Shown here: positions 7,470 to 17,800 of the stretch, piece after piece
How the letters are laid out: the number at the start of each line of letters is the position of its first letter
Position numbering within the stretch: the first letter of the stretch is position 1
From: Chitinophagaceae bacterium
GTDB taxonomy: Bacteria; Bacteroidota; Bacteroidia; Chitinophagales; Chitinophagaceae
DNA: 64,000 nt
NCBI GenBank assembly: GCA_019638595.1
Contig: JAHBTJ010000003.1
Span: 124,001 to 188,000 of the forward strand
Direction of reading: 5' to 3'
Notes under the pieces: model-generated
Seen by the model: the letters and a program-made list of their open reading frames with translations, nothing else
What the model was told of the DNA's origin: nothing
Database searches by the model: none
Position numbers and translations under genes: made by a program

Positions 7470-9686
7470 TTATAAAAGCTCCAGTTCGGCTATGCTTAAC
7501 CTGCTGTCGCCACCGGCAATTTGAGTAGATTCGATGCGTATATACTTTGTTGTAACGGCGGCGGGTAAGTTAAACCTGCGTGGTGTGGGATCATTTACCA
7601 GGTTCCCGAATGTAAACTCGGCCGCAGTTTTCCAGTTCACACCGTCGTCGCTTACTTTTAGCACGCCTTTTTCCATCATACCATTTCCGTTACGTGTTTG
7701 AGGTGTATACACAAATGCTTTTATAGTAATGGCCGATCCCGCATCTATGGCAATAAAATGCGAGGCGCCTGTTGAATCCGATTGCCAGTACGTGGCGGCA
7801 TTCGCGTCAAAAGCAAGTGTTGCTTTATTCCTGCCCTGTTCACTATCTGCACCCAGCAATTTCCATTTGCCGGATGGTATTCCAAATTGCCGGCTGGCTA
7901 TACTTCCGGTTTGCGCTTTCAGCTTAGATACTGCCTTTACTTCTCCTTTCTCCAGCATAAAAGGAGCCGTGTAACGCCTGCCTGCTTTATCGGGCGCGGA
8001 TCCATTGGTTGTATAGTATATTTCAGCTCCTGCGTTCAGGTTTTTAGCGGCATTTTGCCCGTGCGGGTTCCAGCCGAAGGCATTGCGCAACGGTTCAATG
8101 GTAACCATCCCGTTTTTGTCGCGGGTAATTTGCAACTGGGGCGGGCGGGTTTTATAGTAGTGGGCTGTAATATTACTGATAGCGGGCGCATAACGGGCGG
8201 CAAGTATCCTTACCCGGAATTTGCCGGCACGCACTTCCGGAAAACGCAATATCCTTTTATAGCCTATATTGGTAGCAGTGGCTATTTCTTTCCAGTTGTT
8301 GTCTATCCATGCATCTACCGCATGTTGCTCCACCCGTTCTCCATTGGTGGCTATGGCTTCCTGTATCACCAGCCTGTTGATCGTTACCGGCGCCGGGGTG
8401 GTAATAACAATTTCACCGGGGTGCTGTATTACTGCATAGGTTACTTCGCTGTTGTCCAGTACATCTATAGGACCTCCGGCGTTTGCGAACAGGTTAACAT
8501 CATAGGTTTCGCGTATCCGCTTTCCTGTTTCATTCAGCACACTTACATCTTCGGGAGAAAATTTACCTTCGCGGTTGGGAGGGATATTGAGCAGGAAAGT
8601 AGAATTGCCTCCCACCGCTCTTTCATATATATCAAATACATCGTCTGCATTGCGTACTTTCTGGTATTGATCATCCCGGTAAAACCAGCCTTCCCTGATG
8701 GAAGTATTGGTTTCCGCCTGCTGGTAGTGCAGGAATTTACCTTTGTATAAATTGTCCCTGCTTCCTAAAGATTCATCGGTAAGGTCGGGAAAGTTATTCA
8801 TTTTGTTGGGATCTTCAGGATAGGGAATTATGTTCCATTCCGTATTCCTGGTTCTTCCTTCTTCATTACCACACCAGCGAATATCTTCCCTGCCAAAAAT
8901 TACGGCTTCGGGTGCGAGCGTGCGGATTAACTTTTTCCATGCCTGGTAATTGTATTGCTGTCCTCCCTTTCTTTTGGGATGGGCTCCATCAAACCAAACT
9001 TCGTGTATGGGGCCATATTCGGTAAGCAATTCAAACAACTGGTTTAAAAAGTATTCATTATAGTCATCTGCCTCAAATTCAAATTTGGTTGGATTGGAAA
9101 AAGGCCTGCCGGGTACCTCGCGGGGGATGGTGCGTTTGCTGTATTTGCTGAGGTTGCCGTATAAGCCTGTCGGACTTTCGATCTGGAAAAGGTCGGCCGG
9201 CGAAAGATATATACCCAGCTTCAGTCCGTATTTCTGGCATGAGTTGGAAAGCTCGCGTAAAATGTCTCCCTTTCCGTTTTGAAACCCTGTAGACATGATG
9301 CCATGTGCAGTATACCTGCTTTGCCATAAAACAAACCCGTCGTGATGTTTTACGGTGATGATCACCATTTTCATGCCGGCGGCTTTCATAGCTTCGCACC
9401 ATTGGTCGGTATGCAGTTCCTTTAAATCGAAAATGCGCGGATCTTCTTTCCCGCTTCCCCATTCCATGCGTGTGAATGTATTGGGGCCAAAATGTATAAA
9501 GGCGATAAATTCATTTTTCAGCGCCGCGTACTGGTTGGAAGTAGGAACAACATGCGCGGCTTTGAACAGGATGGATTCCTGCGTATCTTCTGCTGTAACA
9601 GGAATGGTATTATTATATTGTGCACGGAGGTGGTTGCAGCACAACAGCATCATAAGGATCGCTATATAATTTTGGTATTGCTTCAT
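7470..9686 (-). CDS. Secreted alpha-L-fucosidase, GH29, with C-terminal accessory domains
   Basis: A 738-aa protein with signal peptide (MKQYQNYIAILMMLLCC...RAQ), a GH29 catalytic domain to about residue 370 and accessory domains after it. Catalytic-domain signs are HFGPNTFTRMEWG, KHHDGFVLWQSRYT and VWFDGAHPK, whose Asp is the family nucleophile. Around residues 560-600 comes a chitobiase/HEX C-terminal-like segment (AEIYYTTNGSAPDKAG), and the last 130 residues resemble an F5/8 type C (discoidin) carbohydrate-binding module. It would release L-fucose from glycans outside the cytoplasm; the sulfatase nearby suggests sulfated fucosylated substrates. Confidence 0.93.
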   Translation of the reverse strand: MKQYQNYIAILMMLLCCNHLRAQYNNTIPVTAEDTQESILFKAAHVVPTSNQYAALKNEFIAFIHFGPNTFTRMEWGSGKEDPRIFDLKELHTDQWCEAMKAAGMKMVIITVKHHDGFVLWQSRYTAHGIMSTGFQNGKGDILRELSNSCQKYGLKLGIYLSPADLFQIESPTGLYGNLSKYSKRTIPREVPGRPFSNPTKFEFEADDYNEYFLNQLFELLTEYGPIHEVWFDGAHPKRKGGQQYNYQAWKKLIRTLAPEAVIFGREDIRWCGNEEGRTRNTEWNIIPYPEDPNKMNNFPDLTDESLGSRDNLYKGKFLHYQQAETNTSIREGWFYRDDQYQKVRNADDVFDIYERAVGGNSTFLLNIPPNREGKFSPEDVSVLNETGKRIRETYDVNLFANAGGPIDVLDNSEVTYAVIQHPGEIVITTPAPVTINRLVIQEAIATNGERVEQHAVDAWIDNNWKEIATATNIGYKRILRFPEVRAGKFRVRILAARYAPAISNITAHYYKTRPPQLQITRDKNGMVTIEPLRNAFGWNPHGQNAAKNLNAGAEIYYTTNGSAPDKAGRRYTAPFMLEKGEVKAVSKLKAQTGSIASRQFGIPSGKWKLLGADSEQGRNKATLAFDANAATYWQSDSTGASHFIAIDAGSAITIKAFVYTPQTRNGNGMMEKGVLKVSDDGVNWKTAAEFTFGNLVNDPTPRRFNLPAAVTTKYIRIESTQIAGGDSRLSIAELELL

Positions 9687-9800
9687 ATCTTACTTTATTG
9701 CCTGTGAACAAATGCTGTTGCTCCGGGGCGTTTGTTGATTATTTTGCCCGAAGGTAAAATACTTTTTATATGGACAAGCAAATGCTAAAGATTTTTACAA

Positions 9801-10253
9801 TTAGTCAAGAGGCATAGAAAAATTTACCGTGAATGTTGGGAGCGTTTGAGAACCGTTGGATGCTGCAAATGACACAGCGCCTTCTGCATTTATCTTTTCA
9901 TTTTCGTTTTTGCGTAAAGTAACCACCTGCACAAAGTCAACCTGGTTTTCGAAGTATTGAAACTGGTAGTTCTGTACCGCGTTCTTTCCTTTTTGCAGGG
10001 TTCCTCTTTCTTCAAACTTTTCAGCCAGCGACAATCCTTTCACCGGGGTGATCTTTATTTCCGTGGGGGAAGGTCCTTTTTTACCGGAAAACTGCGAGCA
10101 GATATACCATCCTTTATCTATATTGGCGGTAAGATGGATCTCGTAGGTATTACCGCTTATTTTTTTTGCGTAAAACGACCACTCTACCGGCTGCTGCGCA
10201 TACGAGCTCAAAACAAATAAACAGGCCGCGAGTGTTATGATCACTGTTTTCAT
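9801..10253 (-). CDS. Secreted DsbD N-terminal-domain-like protein
   Basis: A 150-aa protein with a signal peptide (MKTVIITLAACLFVLSSYAQ) followed by a single domain resembling the periplasmic N-terminal (DsbD-alpha/DsbC-like) domain: VEWSFYAKKISGNTYEIHL, DKGWYIC, and EFERGTLQKGKNA-like strands. No CxxC pair is visible, so it is unlikely to exchange disulfides by itself. Common as a stand-alone secreted protein in Bacteroidota; exact role unknown. Confidence 0.72.
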   Translation of the reverse strand: MKTVIITLAACLFVLSSYAQQPVEWSFYAKKISGNTYEIHLTANIDKGWYICSQFSGKKGPSPTEIKITPVKGLSLAEKFEERGTLQKGKNAVQNYQFQYFENQVDFVQVVTLRKNENEKINAEGAVSFAASNGSQTLPTFTVNFSMPLD

Positions 10254-10369
10254 TACAGATTACATTTAAATTAAAGTCAATGGTTTATTGCCAGGTACCA
10301 GGTATGTATAAGAGGGGTGAAAACGGCTAAACTGTTGTTAAGGTAGAAAAAAAAGACGAAAAAAGAAAA

Positions 10370-11437
10370 TCATTGCAAAGGACTGTGTATCAGGTTGCCG
10401 GGTAACGGATCGGCAAACCGTGGGTCTTTCAGCAAAACGGTGTCGAGCAGGGTATGTAAAAATGAAACCAGGTATTTTACTTCCATTTTGTCAGGCGGCG
10501 TACTGTTTATAATAAGAGAGTCCGCGCTGTTATCCGACACATCGCGGGTTTGCCAGTGGTCCAGGGCGGTAGAAAGCCCCCAGTAGCGCCCATCATGCAT
10601 ATAGGGAGCTGTGCGCGATACATTTCTCAGCGAGGGTGTTTTAAATTTTAAAGAGTCTTTTTTTTCACCGGTAATGGTCATTCTCCCAAAATCATTTAAA
10701 AAGCTGTCTACGGCTAGCCCGATATTGTGATATTGCAGGTCGGTAAATAAAGGCTCCGTATGGCAGGTCGCGCAGCGTTCCGTGAATATGCGGTATCCCA
10801 TTTGTTCCCATTCATTAAAAGCGGCTTTACCCTTTTTTACCATATCGTATTTTGAATCGGCGGAAACGATGGACCCCGTAAATTGAGCCAGGGCGTATAA
10901 AATCCGCTGGCTGTTAATTTGTTCGCTACCAAAAGCCTTTTTAAACATTTTTTTATACAGCGGGTCCTGCTTTATTTTTTCAATTGCACTATCAATGCCT
11001 GACGCCATTTCGTTCAGGCCGGTTAAAGGCGCCAGGGGTTGTGTTTCTATATGATTGATCGCGCCATCCAGGTGGAAATCTTTATGCCATGCCAGGTTAA
11101 AAAGGGGAGGAGCATTGCGCAGGGTAAAACGGTTGTTTACGCCATGACTGAATACATGCTCAAAATCTGCAAATGCAGCGAACTGCTGGTGGCAGGAAGC
11201 GCAGGCGGTGTACCCGTCTTTCGATAAGCGCCCGTCGTAAAACAATCTTTTTCCCAGCTCAAAACCTTCTTTGGTAAGCGGGTTGTTCTTATAATCATAT
11301 ACCGGTTGGGGAAAACCTTCCGGTATTCTTTGCTTTATGGGATGAACATTGTTACTATAAGGTGCAAACGATAGCTGGGCTGCTACAAACACCAGCAGCA
11401 AAATAATCATTGTTGATATGGTAAGCCTGCAGCTCAT
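10370..11437 (-). CDS. Di-heme cytochrome c peroxidase family (MbnH-like)
   Basis: A 355-aa exported protein (N-terminal hydrophobic segment) of the MauG/CCP family with two heme c sites, CASCH (residues 79-83) and CATCH (about residue 222), and the family segment LFYDGRLSKDGY. It lies directly downstream of an MbnP gene, with a 4-nt overlap. In characterised MbnP/MbnH pairs the di-heme enzyme converts a tryptophan in MbnP to kynurenine to make a copper site; that partner activity is inferred here from gene order and family. Periplasmic. Confidence 0.88.
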   Translation of the reverse strand: MSCRLTISTMIILLLVFVAAQLSFAPYSNNVHPIKQRIPEGFPQPVYDYKNNPLTKEGFELGKRLFYDGRLSKDGYTACASCHQQFAAFADFEHVFSHGVNNRFTLRNAPPLFNLAWHKDFHLDGAINHIETQPLAPLTGLNEMASGIDSAIEKIKQDPLYKKMFKKAFGSEQINSQRILYALAQFTGSIVSADSKYDMVKKGKAAFNEWEQMGYRIFTERCATCHTEPLFTDLQYHNIGLAVDSFLNDFGRMTITGEKKDSLKFKTPSLRNVSRTAPYMHDGRYWGLSTALDHWQTRDVSDNSADSLIINSTPPDKMEVKYLVSFLHTLLDTVLLKDPRFADPLPGNLIHSPLQ

Positions 11438-12195
11438 GGAACAAAAATGCTTTCGATACTGAACATATGCGAATAGTTTTCGGCATATTGTTTTGCCAGC
11501 GCTCCTTCCGAAGTACAGGCGGGATGTTGCGCAATAGAAAGCGGATGTACGGCGCTGAACCAGGCGTTTATATCCGCGTTTATATTTACCGTAGCCTTTT
11601 TCCCGGCTGCTATCATCAGCGTTTCCCCGAAATTAAGCTGTATGCGCTGCAATACATTATATGTTCCGTTAAATCCCCCGATATGATATTCAAACATACG
11701 ATGCGGTAAACCGGAAACCGGCGACCTGCCTTCGAGCTTTGCCATTACATACCCGCTTCGCCAGGTCCAGAACATATCATTCAGCGGATCCAACGCCCCT
11801 GTTTGAGCGCCGCTCACATTTTTTATACTGTCTACACCCAATAAAAAAGAAACGCTCCTGTAACTGCCTGCCGGAATGGGAAGGGTGATCATTTTGGATG
11901 CAGGGTTTGCTTCGTCTACCAGGAAATACTGATCTTTAACCCAATAGCTTTTTTTGCTTACCGCATCCTCCAGTTGCATATTGCTGATATAATACCTGAA
12001 TTTTCGCACGCTGAAAGATTCCCCCAAATTATTTTGGTACAGGCTGTCCAGCTCAAGCCTGCTATTGCCGGCAATATGTTCAATCTGCAAAGCAATTGTA
12101 CCGCTGTTCTTTTGCGCGTATGCATAACCGTGTTCCATCAAGATCAGCAATACGCATACAGCTAACCGTAGTGTAAAGGAGCTTTTCATTTTCAT
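11434..12195 (-). CDS. MbnP family protein
   Basis: A 253-aa secreted protein (signal peptide MKMKSSFTLRLAVCVLLILMEH...) with the MbnP pattern: an opening strand TIALQIEHIAGNSRLELD, then FSVRKFRYYISNMQLED, SVSFLLGVDSIKNVSGAQTG, and DPLNDMFWTWRSGYVMAKLEG. The WTW segment holds candidate tryptophans for modification. Translationally coupled to the di-heme peroxidase. No methanobactin operon is visible, so this is an orphan pair, probably binding periplasmic copper (inference). Confidence 0.88.
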   Translation of the reverse strand: MKMKSSFTLRLAVCVLLILMEHGYAYAQKNSGTIALQIEHIAGNSRLELDSLYQNNLGESFSVRKFRYYISNMQLEDAVSKKSYWVKDQYFLVDEANPASKMITLPIPAGSYRSVSFLLGVDSIKNVSGAQTGALDPLNDMFWTWRSGYVMAKLEGRSPVSGLPHRMFEYHIGGFNGTYNVLQRIQLNFGETLMIAAGKKATVNINADINAWFSAVHPLSIAQHPACTSEGALAKQYAENYSHMFSIESIFVP

Positions 12196-12210
12196 AGTTT
12201 CATTTATCTT

Positions 12211-12321
12211 TTAATAAGCCGGTTTACGTTCTAAAAAAGCCAGTATCCGTTCCGGCTCTTCTTTATCATCCCTTACCGCGGAAAGGATGGGGAGGATTTG
12301 ATCAAGAAGGCGGTGTTGCAT
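12211..12321 (-). CDS. Possible 36-aa small ORF
   Basis: ATG at 12321 gives MQHRLLDQILPILSAVRDDK followed by EEPERILAFLERKPAY and stop, with a charged, helix-forming composition. It lies 15 bases upstream of the MbnP start on the same strand, so it could lead that operon. I do not recognise it; it may be a remnant. The remaining bases to 12572 hold no gene I can support, only AT-rich sequence before the patatin gene. Confidence 0.35.
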   Translation of the reverse strand: MQHRLLDQILPILSAVRDDKEEPERILAFLERKPAY

Positions 12322-12572
12322 ATGCTTTCGTTTTTACTTTAATATAAATTGATCTTCGGGTAATGCCTGTTATTACCAGTCAAATCTATATTTTATGCCT
12401 GTTTTGGCGCTGAACTTTGATCTGCGAAAATCTGTAGAAAATTTAATATCTCCCTGTAACTCGGCTTGCTTTTTTTCAAATTTTTTTTTAGATTAGCTAT
12501 TCAATCCATGTAATCTTTTGATTTTCCTTCAAATCCGTTTCTGCTATTGCTGCTATTTAAAACGAAACGAAT

Positions 12573-14090
12573 ATGTCCATTCAGCGGAACAAAGAGAAAC
12601 CAACAGTTGCCGATTTTACCGGGATGAAGGAGGTAAGGGATTGTCTTACGGAATTACAGCAACATTTCAACGGGAATAATAAAAAACTACAGGTTTCCGA
12701 CGTGGTTGATGATAAGGGGCATCAATATGTAAACCTGGTACAAAAAGGAGGAGGGGTGCTGGGAGTTGCCCTGGTGGGGTATACGTATGTGCTGGAGCAA
12801 ATGGGTATTCGCTTTATACGCCTGGCCGGTACCAGTGCCGGAGCTATCAATACCGCGTTAATGACAATTATCGGGGCTAAAAAAGAGAACGGTATAGCAA
12901 AGGGCGATAAGGTAAAAGCCAAATCGGAGGAGGTGCTCGGGGAGATCTGTAACCTGAATTTTTTTGATCTGGTAGATGGCCACCCCGTTGCGAGATGGAT
13001 GATACGGAATGTTATTACAGATGAGAACTTTTCAAAGATCGTTTCCAGGTGGTGCATGAGAGCTGTACTGATCTTACTTGCCCTGTTTGCGGGAGATATT
13101 GTTTTCACCGGGCTTGCGTCTAAGTTCCCGTGGGCGGGCGTCGTGTCAATGATCTGTTACCTGCTTACGGGGTTTCATATACTTGTTTTGCTATGTATCC
13201 TGTTTTATATATTATATCTCGTAAAACGCCTTAAAAACGCGGGTTTCGGGATCAATCCCGGAGATTTTTTTTATGACTGGATGAAAAAATTAATGATAGA
13301 CAATGGGGTTGAAAATACCACAGACCTTAGAAATGTTGCTTCCACCCCGGTTCCGGGTCTGAAAATAACAGGTGAAAGAACAGATAGCATTGACGACTTG
13401 CAGGGAGATGTTACTTTTATTACTTCCGAAATTGTTTCGCAAAATAAAATTGAATTTCCCCTGATGGCGGAGCTCTTTAAGAAAAACATCAACGATGTGC
13501 ACCCCGCGGGTTTTGTAAGGGCTTCCATGGCCATCCCCATATTCTTTGAATCGTATTTTATTGATGAAATTCCGGCTACAGACCCGCACATAGCTGCGTT
13601 ATGGAAGGATATGTTAGGTGTGGAAGGCGATATACCTGCTACCGCAAGGTTTGTTGACGGAGGCGTATTGTCTAATTTTCCATTGAACCTGTTTTATAAC
13701 CCACATATAGATATGCCCAGGCTGCCTTCATTTGGAATAGACTTAGATGATGAGAAGCTGCCGGCCGGCACAAAGGTTGAAGAGGATGCCCCGGACGACT
13801 GTAGCAATAAGCCGCAACAGTGGAGCTTTGGCGGCTATTTATACCGTATATTCAATACCGTAAGGTTTTATTACGATAAGGATTTTTTAATTAAAAATGC
13901 TTTCTTCAAAAAGGGTATCGGCACTGTTCCGCTAAAAGGCTATAACTGGTTGAATTTTTTTATGACCAATGAGCAGAAAAAGGAAATGTTCTTACAGGGC
14001 GTAAGGGCTGCCGCTGATTTTCTGAAAAATTTTAACTGGGATGAATACAAGTCCAAACGGGTAGAAATGTATAAAAAAGTAACTCAATAA
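12573..14090 (+). CDS. Patatin-like phospholipase with internal membrane segments
   Basis: A 505-aa serine-Asp dyad lipase. Visible are the oxyanion glycine run KGGGVLGVALVG (residues 58-69), nucleophile elbow GTSAG (Ser88), and DGGVLSNFPLNLF with the catalytic Asp. Between the two motifs, at about residues 165-225, two hydrophobic spans (ILLALFAGDIVFTGL and VVSMICYLLTGFHILVLLC...YILYLV) interrupt the fold, predicting a membrane hairpin. It would cleave acyl groups from phospholipids at the inner membrane. The following gene, seven bases on, also encodes a membrane protein, suggesting a two-gene unit. Confidence 0.88.
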   Translation: MSIQRNKEKPTVADFTGMKEVRDCLTELQQHFNGNNKKLQVSDVVDDKGHQYVNLVQKGGGVLGVALVGYTYVLEQMGIRFIRLAGTSAGAINTALMTIIGAKKENGIAKGDKVKAKSEEVLGEICNLNFFDLVDGHPVARWMIRNVITDENFSKIVSRWCMRAVLILLALFAGDIVFTGLASKFPWAGVVSMICYLLTGFHILVLLCILFYILYLVKRLKNAGFGINPGDFFYDWMKKLMIDNGVENTTDLRNVASTPVPGLKITGERTDSIDDLQGDVTFITSEIVSQNKIEFPLMAELFKKNINDVHPAGFVRASMAIPIFFESYFIDEIPATDPHIAALWKDMLGVEGDIPATARFVDGGVLSNFPLNLFYNPHIDMPRLPSFGIDLDDEKLPAGTKVEEDAPDDCSNKPQQWSFGGYLYRIFNTVRFYYDKDFLIKNAFFKKGIGTVPLKGYNWLNFFMTNEQKKEMFLQGVRAAADFLKNFNWDEYKSKRVEMYKKVTQ

Positions 14091-14097
14091 CAATAAC

Positions 14098-14763
14098 ATG
14101 ATCAGTGAATATTTACATACATGGCATGTGTTTGTATGGAGCTTTGGCGCCATGCTGCTGGTTACCTTCTTTATGATGAGGCAAGCCAAAAATTTTATTA
14201 CACTGGATCCCATACCCCGCAGTTTTTCGATCATGGAGCTGGAGATACCTGCTACCGGGCAGGAATTGGTTAATATTATTAAGGGCATATTTAAATTGCC
14301 CGGTAATGATGGAAGAGCTGCAGTAAAGGCTGTTAAAAATCAGTTGTATCTCGATTTCCTCTTTATGCCACTGGCTTATGGAAGCATTGCCCTGGTTTGT
14401 TTGCGCGTGGCGAATAAAGTTTCGCAGGAGTGGCTGAAATATATATTCATTTTCCTCGCGGTACTGCAGCTTGTTGCCTGGCTGTGCGATATCGTAGAAA
14501 ATATCTACCTCTTAAAAAAAATGGGAGAAGGCGATGCCGTAAGCCTGCCTGCGAAGCAGGTGCATAAGGCTTATATTATAATGGTATCATCCAAATGGGC
14601 AATAGCGTTAACAGCAACTACTTTAGCCGTTAGTGCAATTATCTTTTTTTGGACTACCGGGAATTATTCCATGAGCTCCCTGAATGCGTGTGGCATTGCA
14701 GCGGCGGAAATACTGGCATTTTTAATCCTGCTTAAAGTGACAAAAAAGAGAGCGAATGCATGA
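14098..14763 (+). CDS. Multi-pass membrane protein of unknown function
   Basis: A 221-aa protein with five or so hydrophobic segments (WHVFVWSFGAMLLVTFFMM, LDFLFMPLAYGSIALVCL, YIFIFLAVLQLVAWLCDI, WAIALTATTLAVSAIIFFW, IAAAEILAFLILL). I recognise no domain. Close spacing to the patatin gene suggests co-expression and perhaps a shared membrane role. It ends 54 bases before the oldest CRISPR repeat. Confidence 0.75.
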   Translation: MISEYLHTWHVFVWSFGAMLLVTFFMMRQAKNFITLDPIPRSFSIMELEIPATGQELVNIIKGIFKLPGNDGRAAVKAVKNQLYLDFLFMPLAYGSIALVCLRVANKVSQEWLKYIFIFLAVLQLVAWLCDIVENIYLLKKMGEGDAVSLPAKQVHKAYIIMVSSKWAIALTATTLAVSAIIFFWTTGNYSMSSLNACGIAAAEILAFLILLKVTKKRANA

Positions 14764-14771
14764 ACGGTGTG

Positions 14772-14788
14772 GGTTGGTTTAACCAACC
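14772..14788. terminator. Small palindrome at the distal end of the CRISPR array
   Basis: GGTTGGTT and AACCAACC around a single T. It lies between the convergent membrane-protein gene (plus) and the array transcript (minus), a place where a two-way terminator would be useful. No long T-run, so weak. Confidence 0.35.
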
Positions 14789-14817
14789 GATTAATGTTTG
14801 TGTGTGGTAGTATATAA

Positions 14818-17800
14818 TGTTCAATTCTATCAAGTGCGATTAACAGCATTTATTCCGCGTCCTCCTTGCGCAAGTTCAACCCATTTCAATTCTATCAAGT
14901 TCGATTAACAGTGGGAAGTGAATTGTTTGATCCACTGCCCCCGGCATTTCAATTCCACTATCGGTTCGATTAAAAGCAAAACAGCAATAATGTGTTTGGT
15001 GGTCGCTATGGTATTTCAATTCCACTATCGGTTCGATTAAAAGTGCTGTAGTTGGTTATGTTGGTTTGTTAATATTCGATTTCAATTCCACTATCGGTTC
15101 GATTAAAAGTCATTTCCTTTGCGCGCACTTTAAGCAGATGGCGATTTCAATTCCACTATCGGTTCGATTAAAAGCAATGCCGAACGTTGTTAAAGTCTTG
15201 TCTTTGTAATTTCAATTCCACTATCGGTTCGATTAAAAGCCGGGTCGGAAAAAATCTTTTTCGCCTGTTCATAATGATTTCAATTCCACTATCGGTTCGA
15301 TTAAAAGGTACTACCAGCAGCGTTATTATTGATATTTAAGGCATTTCAATTCCACTATCGGTTCGATTAAAAGTTAAAGTACGGCGCTAAAGCTGTGCAG
15401 GAAAAGGTTATTTCAATTCCACTATCGGTTCGATTAAAAGCCCCGAATGATACGTCTATGTATCACGCGTTCTTAATTTCAATTCCACTATCGGTTCGAT
15501 TAAAAGGCAGAAAGCAGAGTTGGAAGACGATAAATGAAAGATTTCAATTCCACTATCGGTTCGATTAAAAGGGATTGTTGATTTTAAAATTAACAGCCCG
15601 GTAACGCATTTCAATTCCACTATCGGTTCGATTAAAAGATAAAATGATGAGGGACACCCGTAGACACCTGCCATATTTCAATTCCACTATCGGTTCGATT
15701 AAAAGGCATTGTTGTTTCCAGTTGTGGTGTTCACCCCGAATATTTCAATTCCACTATCGGTTCGATTAAAAGAACAAAAATCTGCCGCATGAGAAACACC
15801 TTAACCGCATTTCAATTCCACTATCGGTTCGATTAAAAGAGACTTTCAAAAAGAAGGAAATACGGTAACTTCAATATTTCAATTCCACTATGGTTCGATT
15901 AACAGAGTTTAATCATTTTTCAAATGCTTTTCAACTTCCTTTATTTCAATTCCACTATGGTTCGATTAACAGAATACCCTCCTTTATCCAGCCAGAAACG
16001 TAGATCACATTTCAATTCCACTATGGTTCGATTAACAGGAAATTTTCATTTTCGATCCTGTCCATAAAAGCATATTTCAATTCCACTATGGTTCGATTAA
16101 CAGCTCCCAGGCCGCATCTTTTTTGTCGGTGTACCGAAATTTCAATTCCACTATGGTTCGATTAACAGGGTGTACGATAGTTTTCACTGGTTGCCATCCG
16201 CTATTTCAATTCCACTATGGTTCGATTAACAGCCTCGCTGCTTTACCCAGTTTTCATGGTAGCAATGCTATTTCAATTCCACTATGGTTCGATTAACAGT
16301 GGTGCTGGCGCCATTTGCTTCCGCATTAAACTGGCATTTCAATTCCACTATGGTTCGATTAACAGCAGCAATTACTCTCATTTTATTGTAGCCGATAATA
16401 TTTCAATTCAACTTTGTTCGATTAACAGCGGTTACGCGTTAAAAAGTACGGCTGATCGTCCCGTATTTCAATTCAACTTTGTTCGATTAACAGAAAAATA
16501 TTTTTAAAAAGTAATCGCTTTAAAGCACATTTCAATTCAACTTTGTTCGATTAACAGTTGATGCGATATCGGGTTTACCTGTAGCCTCGCTTTATTTCAA
16601 TTCAACTTTGTTCGATTAACAGCCCTGCCTTCGCCGGACTACAGGATATTTAAAAAGATTTCAATTCAACTTTGTTCGATTAACAGTTTATCGTCAACAA
16701 TAAAACCAGGTATAGAAATACCATTTCAATTCAACTTTGTTCGATTAACAGGAGCCAAACCATTATTGCATTCTTCTCGTTACTGTATTTCAATTCAACT
16801 TTGTTCGATTAACAGGGTCGCAGCGATTGAGCCCAGATGGCAATACTGTTTATTTCAATTCAACTTTGTTCGATTAACAGCAAGTTCGGGATCGCAAACA
16901 ACATATATATATGACTTATTTCAATTCAACTTTGTTCGATTAACAGCAAAGGCGACATTACCGTGAGCGGGTCTGGTGCAACAATTTCAATTCAACTTTG
17001 TTCGATTAACAGGCACTATTGTATTGACTGCTACAACTCTCACGTAGATTTCAATTCAACTTTGTTCGATTAACAGTTTGTGATAATATAGTGTCATTAT
17101 CATTTCCCCCGATTTCAATTCAACTTTGTTCGATTAACAGTCCTTTTTGGAGAAAGTTTTGAGCTTATTCTTATGATTTCAATTCAACTTTGTTCGATTA
17201 ACAGTTGAAGGCTGTCGGTGAAATAAAGGCTATTCGGGAATTTCAATTCAACTTTGTTCGATTAACAGTATATCAGTATCATCAATAATCTCCTTTGCAG
17301 ATACATTTCAATTCAACTTTGTTCGATTAACAGTCTTTTGAAATCTGTCATCAGGGAGAATTCAATAATTTCAATTCAACTTTGTTCGATTAACAGAATG
17401 AATGTGGGCAAAGGTTACCTATTAACGCTATATTTCAATTCAACTTTGTTCGATTAACAGAAGATACGGTATTGACATATTCGCACAGGAATAAGATTTC
17501 AATTCAACTTTGTTCGATTAACAGTAGCTATAAATTCTGTTTCGGCGTTAACGTCTGCCATTTCAATTCAACTTTGTTCGATTAACAGTCAGGCTGCTGA
17601 TAATACCATTGGCGCCCGTAAGCAGATTTCAATTCAACTTTGTTCGATTAACAGACCGAAAATTGGTGCAGGCAGATAGTAGCAATGTTATTTCAATTCA
17701 ACTTTGTTCGATTAACAGACAGCATTGAGCGGCAGGATGTAGTTGTTTCTACTATTTCAATTCAACTTTGTTCGATTAACAGTTTATAGCTTTTTAGAAG

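Noticed and set aside
14764-14817. Left flank of the array considered as the leader
   Set aside because: Repeats are degenerate at this end, the crRNA handle ATTGAAAT appears only on the minus strand, and cas2 and the most uniform repeats are at the right.
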